Origin: Nitrospira sp.
GTDB taxonomy: Bacteria > Nitrospirota > Nitrospiria > Nitrospirales > Nitrospiraceae
Direction of reading: 5' to 3'
DNA length: 44,266 bases
NCBI GenBank assembly: GCA_030692565.1
Contig: JAUYAO010000011.1
Location: forward strand, 1-44,266
How positions within the stretch are numbered: position 1 is the stretch's first letter; each line of letters opens with the position of its first letter. This document shows, piece by piece, positions 39,809 through 44,266 of the stretch. Below the pieces are notes generated by a model, which was not told where the DNA came from, did no database searches, and worked only from the letters and a program-made list of their open reading frames with translations. Both the position numbers and the translations under genes were made by a program.

Positions 39809-42800
39809 ATGTCCTACGTCGGCGTAAATATCGGCGCACTCACGGTGAAGGTCGCAGCCCTTCGTGGTGAGGTCAGGACCGCCACGGTGCTGGCCCATCA
39901 AGGCCGCCCGCTGGAGATCCTCGCCGAGGTGCTCGCCCGCCCGGAGTTTGCCGACGCGGAGTACTTCGGTGTGTCCGGCCAGCTCGGGCATGTATCCGAA
40001 GTCGCGGCAGTTCAGCGGGCGCTCCGCGAGGTCGGCGGGACGTTTGACGCGGTGGCCTCGCTCGGCGGCGAATCCTTCCTCGTCTATCTCCTCATGGACG
40101 GCAGAATCACCAATGTCGTGTCCCACAATAAATGCGCGGCGGGCAGCGGGGAGTTTTTCGTGCAACAGATCGGCCGGATGGGACTGGGCATGGAGGAAGC
40201 GATCCAGCGGTCCTTCAGCGGCAAGGTCGTGCCGCTGGCCTCACGCTGCTCGGTCCATTGCAAATCGGACATCACCCACAAGCTGAACCGCAACGAGGCC
40301 ACGCCCGAGGATATTCTCCACACGCTGCACGACAGCATGTCCAACAAAGTGATTGCGTTGCTGGAGAAAGGCCCGCGCGACCTGAAACGGGTCCTCTTGA
40401 TCGGCGGTGTCACGCGCAACGAGGCCATGCTGGCGTCGTTGCGGGCCAAACTGCCGTCCACGGAATTTGTGGTACCGCCGGAAAGTGCCTGGTTCGAAGC
40501 CTGGGGCACCGCCCTGCTCGTGCGGGACTCACCCAGCGAGATGGCCCCGAAGATTGCGGCGCAGCCTGGCCTCGGCCGTCTCCCGCCGCTTCATCTCTAT
40601 GGCGAACAGGTGCAAGTGATCGCCACCCCGCCCCGACAAGCCCCTCCCGATGGGCCGCTGGTCCTGGGAGTCGACGCGGGCTCGACGACCACCAAAGCCA
40701 TCCTGCTCGACCCTTCGACACATGCGGTGGTGGCCTCCTATTACGGACGCACGAAGGGAAATCCCGTGGCGGCCACCCGCGAATGTCTCCAGGCGCTCAT
40801 CGAACAGGTGGGCAATCGCCCGATCGGATTGATCGGCACGACAGGCTCGGCCAGGGAACTGGCCGGCGCCTACCTCGGCACAGAATACGTCTACAACGAG
40901 ATTTCGGCCCATGCAGCCGGCGCCACACACTTCGATCCTGACGTGGATACGATCTTCGAAATCGGCGGGCAGGACTCCAAGTACATCTATCTGCGCAACG
41001 GCGTGCCTATCGACTATGCCATGAATAACGCCTGCTCGGCAGGCACCGGCTCCTTCCTGGAAGAAAGCGCCCACAGCGATCTCGGCATCAGCGTCTCGGA
41101 CATCGCCGACCTGGCGCTGGCCGCTCCCTCCCCGGTGCACTTCAAAGCGACCTGCGCGGCCTTCATCAATTCCGACATTCGCCTCGCCCAGCAACAGGGC
41201 CATCCCCGCGACAACATCATCGCCGGACTGGTGTATGCCATTGCCGACAATTATCTGAATCGAGTCAAGGGACCGCGTTACGTGGGAAAGAAAATATTTC
41301 TGCAAGGCGGCGTCGCGCTGAACCGCGCGGTCGGCTATGCCTTCGCCCACAGCGTCGGCCGCCAGGTCGTGATTCCGCCCAGCCCGGAATTGCTCGGCGC
41401 GCTGGGGGTCGGGCTCCTCGCATTGAAACGAGCCGATGCGATGCCGGGTCATACCGTCGATCTGCTCACCCTCGGCGCACCGGAGATGAAACTCGTCGGC
41501 CGATTCACATGTGGCGCCTGCAAGATGTACTGCAGCATCGACCGGTTCGAAGTCGCAGGACGCCGGTTTCCCTTCGGGGGCCGCTGCAGTCTCTATGAAA
41601 ATGTGTGGAAACGAAAGGCCAGGACCGCCGCGGCTCAAGATCTGGTCGAGAAACGCGCCGAGGTGCTCTTTCAGGTCACCCCCGCTTCGCCCGCAGCCAT
41701 CCCGAAGCACGAGCGGGTGGAACGTACCTCCTGGGGCGTGGGGCCGGCCTATGAAAGCGCGAAGGCCTTTGTGCGTGAGTCCCTGGGCCATTCCAACGGC
41801 AACGCGGTGGCGAGCGGCACCCGCATCGGTATTCCCAGAGCCCTGACGACTCACTCGCTGTTTCCGCTCTACTCCACGTTCTTTTCTCGTCTGGGCATGG
41901 AGGTCGTGCTGTCCGACGTGGACCCGCGGGGGGACCTCAGTTCGCAATCGGGATTTTGCTTCCCTGCGCAGATTGCGCACGGCGCCGTCTTGGACCTGGT
42001 CAAGAAAGATGTGGGCCTGATCTTCATCCCGCATGTCGTACGCATGCCTCACCCGAACCAGTGCAAAGATTCATATCTCTGCCCGATCACGCAAGCCGGA
42101 CCCTATTTCCTGGCCAAGGCCTTTCCTGATCGCCGCTTACTCTCGCCCGTCTTGGAATTCATCAACGGTTACGAGACCTGCACCGCCATGGTCGACATGG
42201 CTGTGGCAGAACTGGGAATCCAGCGCGAGGCTGCCACCGGCGCCTGGTCAGCCGCGGTGCAGGCCCAGACAGGCGCAGAGCGTACGCTCCGTGACCTCGG
42301 GAAACAGGCGCTCGATGACGCGATCGCGGCTGGCAAGCCGGCCATTTTACTTGCCGGCCACAGCTACAACGCCTTCACCCCGGAAGCCTCGCAATCCGTC
42401 GGAAAAAAACTCTCCAGCATGGGGATCTCCGTCATTCCGGCTGATTGCCTGCTGTCATCGGGAGAGGGACCCACCTCCTGGCACTTTGCGAACATGATCT
42501 TAAATGCCGTCGGCATCGCGAAGCAGCATCCCAACTTATTTCTCTTGAGCGTCAGCAATTTCAGCTGCACCATCGACGCGTTCACCCACTCCATGCTCGC
42601 GTCTGAATTGGGATCGAAACCCTACCTGGTTCTCGAAATCGACGCGCACACTGCCGATGCCGGAGTTCAAACCAGGCTGGAGGCCTTCCTGGACATCATC
42701 CACAACTACCGGGACGTGCAATCTGTCGGCGCCAGCCCTTTCATTCCCTGTCGGCTTGTTGCGGGCGGCCGCGTCATCCGATCGAACGGCGAGTCCGTGC

Positions 42801-44062
42801 CGCTCACGGACCCCCGGGTAAAGATCTACTATCCGAACTTCTCCCCCTACCACACCAGATCGCTGGCCCTGGCGACCGGCTGGCTCGGGCTCCACCCTGG
42901 CCAGGTCGTTCCGCTGGACCGGGCCCAACTCGATAAGGGGCTGCAGCACACCTCCGGCCGTGAATGCCTGCCCTTGCCGATCTGCATCGGCCAACTGCTC
43001 CAGATCCATGAGCAACGCCAGCCCGGAGAAATCGCGGGATTCCACATGGTGCAGGGCGGCGCGCCCTGCGTCACCGATGCCTACATGGGCTACTTTGAGC
43101 GGTTCATCGCCGAACAACGGCTGACCGACCTCTTCCTGTTCAGTCCCCAGCCGGAGAACGACTACCTCGGCTTCGGTAAAATCGTCCTGGCGCAGCATCT
43201 GTCGCTGGCGGTCATCCTCGCAGACATTTTAGTCGAGATCGAGCATGTGCTCAGGGTTGTGGGACAGCAGGGCTCCCTCGATCGGCTGAGGGAGGAATGG
43301 GAGCGCTTCGCCCAGGGAGCTCGCTCACGCGACGAATTCCATGCCACGCTGCCCTCGTTCGTCGAGCGCCTGGCGCAGCTGCCGCGCAACAAAGATCCGC
43401 ACACCTGCCCGCGCGTGGTCGTGGCCGGCGACTTCTTTACCCGCTTCAGTTCATTTTTCATGGATGGAGTGCGCGACCTCTATGCCGAGCGGGGGATCAT
43501 CCTCAAACCGGTCGATCTGAGCGAACTGTTTCTCTATATCGCCTATCATCCCATGGCGGAAACGGCCGGCACCTGGGGCATGAAGCCGGGCGGCATGGCC
43601 CTGGCCAAAGCCTGCACGAGGATGTTTGAGCCGGAAGGGAAAGAATATATTCAGCAGTGGATGGCCTACCAGACCTTGCAGCGCGAGGAGGAACATTACC
43701 GCACGCTCTTCCGCGAGACCGGTCTGCTGGTAGCCGCTCCCAACGCGGTCGCCTCCATTTTCGAGAGAGGCGCCGAGCATGTCTCGCCCGCCATTTATGG
43801 CGAACTCCTCCCGATTGTGGGCAAGGGACTCGAAGCGGCCCATGAGGGGTACGACGGCATGCTCGTCATCGGGCCGTTCAATTGCCTCCCCTACCGGATT
43901 TCAGAGGCTATTCTCAAACCGCTCAGTATCCAGCAAGGCATGCCCATTCTCACCTACGAGAGCGACGGCTATGCCGTGTCCCCGTCAGTACTCAGGCAGG
44001 TAGACGTCCATATCCAACAGGTGCTGGAACATGCGGCTAGAAACCATGTAACACCTGCATGA
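39809..44062 (+). CDS. Giant acyl-CoA dehydratase activase-type protein (double BadF/BcrD ATPase plus DUF2229)
   Basis: This 1417-residue protein has two ASKHA ATPase domains of the 2-hydroxyacyl-CoA dehydratase activator type (about 3-255 and 284-545). The rest is a DUF2229-like region (about 670-900) and a long C-terminal part of HgdB/DUF2229 type. In both ATPase domains the cluster-ligand cysteines of the activators are conserved: Cys109 with Cys147/Cys151 (KCAAGSGEF, SRCSVHCKSD), and Cys409 with Cys449 (ACSAGTGSF, ATCAAF). A 4Fe-4S cluster shared between the domains is therefore likely. The first phosphate loop is degenerate (VNIGALTVK); the second is canonical (VDAGSTTTK, 288-296). A GGAGGGT ribosome-binding site precedes ATG 39809. 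The substrate is unknown. Confidence 0.88.
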   Translation: MSYVGVNIGALTVKVAALRGEVRTATVLAHQGRPLEILAEVLARPEFADAEYFGVSGQLGHVSEVAAVQRALREVGGTFDAVASLGGESFLVYLLMDGRITNVVSHNKCAAGSGEFFVQQIGRMGLGMEEAIQRSFSGKVVPLASRCSVHCKSDITHKLNRNEATPEDILHTLHDSMSNKVIALLEKGPRDLKRVLLIGGVTRNEAMLASLRAKLPSTEFVVPPESAWFEAWGTALLVRDSPSEMAPKIAAQPGLGRLPPLHLYGEQVQVIATPPRQAPPDGPLVLGVDAGSTTTKAILLDPSTHAVVASYYGRTKGNPVAATRECLQALIEQVGNRPIGLIGTTGSARELAGAYLGTEYVYNEISAHAAGATHFDPDVDTIFEIGGQDSKYIYLRNGVPIDYAMNNACSAGTGSFLEESAHSDLGISVSDIADLALAAPSPVHFKATCAAFINSDIRLAQQQGHPRDNIIAGLVYAIADNYLNRVKGPRYVGKKIFLQGGVALNRAVGYAFAHSVGRQVVIPPSPELLGALGVGLLALKRADAMPGHTVDLLTLGAPEMKLVGRFTCGACKMYCSIDRFEVAGRRFPFGGRCSLYENVWKRKARTAAAQDLVEKRAEVLFQVTPASPAAIPKHERVERTSWGVGPAYESAKAFVRESLGHSNGNAVASGTRIGIPRALTTHSLFPLYSTFFSRLGMEVVLSDVDPRGDLSSQSGFCFPAQIAHGAVLDLVKKDVGLIFIPHVVRMPHPNQCKDSYLCPITQAGPYFLAKAFPDRRLLSPVLEFINGYETCTAMVDMAVAELGIQREAATGAWSAAVQAQTGAERTLRDLGKQALDDAIAAGKPAILLAGHSYNAFTPEASQSVGKKLSSMGISVIPADCLLSSGEGPTSWHFANMILNAVGIAKQHPNLFLLSVSNFSCTIDAFTHSMLASELGSKPYLVLEIDAHTADAGVQTRLEAFLDIIHNYRDVQSVGASPFIPCRLVAGGRVIRSNGESVPLTDPRVKIYYPNFSPYHTRSLALATGWLGLHPGQVVPLDRAQLDKGLQHTSGRECLPLPICIGQLLQIHEQRQPGEIAGFHMVQGGAPCVTDAYMGYFERFIAEQRLTDLFLFSPQPENDYLGFGKIVLAQHLSLAVILADILVEIEHVLRVVGQQGSLDRLREEWERFAQGARSRDEFHATLPSFVERLAQLPRNKDPHTCPRVVVAGDFFTRFSSFFMDGVRDLYAERGIILKPVDLSELFLYIAYHPMAETAGTWGMKPGGMALAKACTRMFEPEGKEYIQQWMAYQTLQREEEHYRTLFRETGLLVAAPNAVASIFERGAEHVSPAIYGELLPIVGKGLEAAHEGYDGMLVIGPFNCLPYRISEAILKPLSIQQGMPILTYESDGYAVSPSVLRQVDVHIQQVLEHAARNHVTPA

Positions 44063-44099
44063 TATGCAGCTCGGTTCATTTCACCGAAGGACTCTTCCT

Positions 44100-44266
44100 A
44101 TGATCACCTCGATCGCCTTCACCGTCTATCCGGTCTCGAACATGGAACGGGCGCGGGCCTTCTACGAACATGTGCTTGGGCTTCACAAGAGCTATGACTA
44201 TCAAGACATCTGGGTGGAATATGACCTTGCAGGTTCGACCTTCGCCATCACGACGACGGAGATGGG
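44100..44266 (+). CDS. VOC (glyoxalase/dioxygenase-fold) protein, 5' part only
   Basis: The last 167 bases open a gene with ATG 44100 and AAGGA eight bases upstream. The 55 visible residues (ITSIAFTVYPVSNMERARAF, YEHVLGLH, WVEYDLAGSTFAI) show the first beta-alpha-beta unit of the vicinal oxygen chelate fold. The motif FYEHVLGL is typical of glyoxalase/bleomycin-resistance proteins. The frame is open at the window end. The specific activity cannot be inferred from this part. Confidence 0.8.
   Translation, partial: MITSIAFTVYPVSNMERARAFYEHVLGLHKSYDYQDIWVEYDLAGSTFAITTTEM

Noticed and set aside
40529-42052. 507-codon open frame on the minus strand inside the activase gene
   Set aside because: It lies opposite a well-supported gene with family motifs; its translation has no recognisable domain, and long antisense frames are expected at this GC content.
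1-44266. CRISPR array, tRNA or rRNA genes, transposases, prophage
   Set aside because: Looked for regularly spaced repeats, cloverleaf-like segments, rRNA cores and integrase or transposase motifs; none found.

Overview
The window is about 60% GC and densely coded, with short gaps. It looks like a chromosome segment of a Nitrospira-like bacterium (phylum Nitrospirota). That assignment rests on my recall of three things: the dispersed inverted-repeat elements built around a GTAC-CC-TCTG-GG-GTAC hairpin (14932-15057, 30409-30535, decayed copies at 8700-8816 and 17617-17653), the CheB/CheR-PAS and NarX-type signalling genes, and the DUF2934 and SWN-x-VF small proteins. No rRNA, tRNA, CRISPR array, transposase or phage gene was seen. 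An exact 80-bp palindrome at position 1 suggests that the window begins at a contig end.

Layout. 0.1-5.0 kb: a single-span microprotein, a serine-hydrolase lipoprotein, a DUF6635-like membrane protein, an outer-membrane barrel with promoter and terminator hairpin, an AEC-type transporter and a HigBA-type toxin-antitoxin pair with a clear promoter/operator. 5.1-6.75 kb: a class 3 lipase lipoprotein and a second, paralogous toxin-antitoxin pair. 6.9-12.9 kb: a minus-strand run of redox genes (O-methyltransferase, ferredoxin-NADP reductase-like flavoprotein, glucose-6-phosphate dehydrogenase, secreted aldo/keto reductase, quinone reductase, NTF2-like protein). 13.2-14.8 kb: a two-gene SufC/SufB-like pair resembling a minimal Fe-S assembly system. 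15.0-20.5 kb: PEBP protein, phosphoribosyltransferase, M28 peptidase, a second microprotein, Hsp20 and BON stress proteins, and a stand-alone AmrS-type radical SAM enzyme.

20.7-26.7 kb is the clearest candidate for an uncharacterised system. A strong promoter drives an ArsR-family repressor, then an MMPL/RND exporter, a LolA-like periplasmic protein, an outer-membrane barrel, a SAM methyltransferase and a DsrE-like protein. A near-identical 12-base element sits at the arsR transcription start and again just before the exporter gene, as expected for a self-regulated envelope export operon. 26.8-29.1 kb holds RtcA (RNA 3'-phosphate cyclase), a Mut7-C RNase and a DUF1614 membrane protein split in two by a 16-bp tandem duplication.

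29.2-38.4 kb is a signalling island: a CheB-CheR-PAS fusion, a multi-PAS NarX-type kinase overlapping its NarL-type regulator, a receiver-only paralogue of that regulator and, on both flanks, a small winged-helix-like protein paired with a small zinc-ribbon protein. 38.5-44.1 kb carries a sugar nucleotidyltransferase, a DUF2934 protein and a 1417-residue fused acyl-CoA dehydratase activase. A VOC-family gene runs off the right end.
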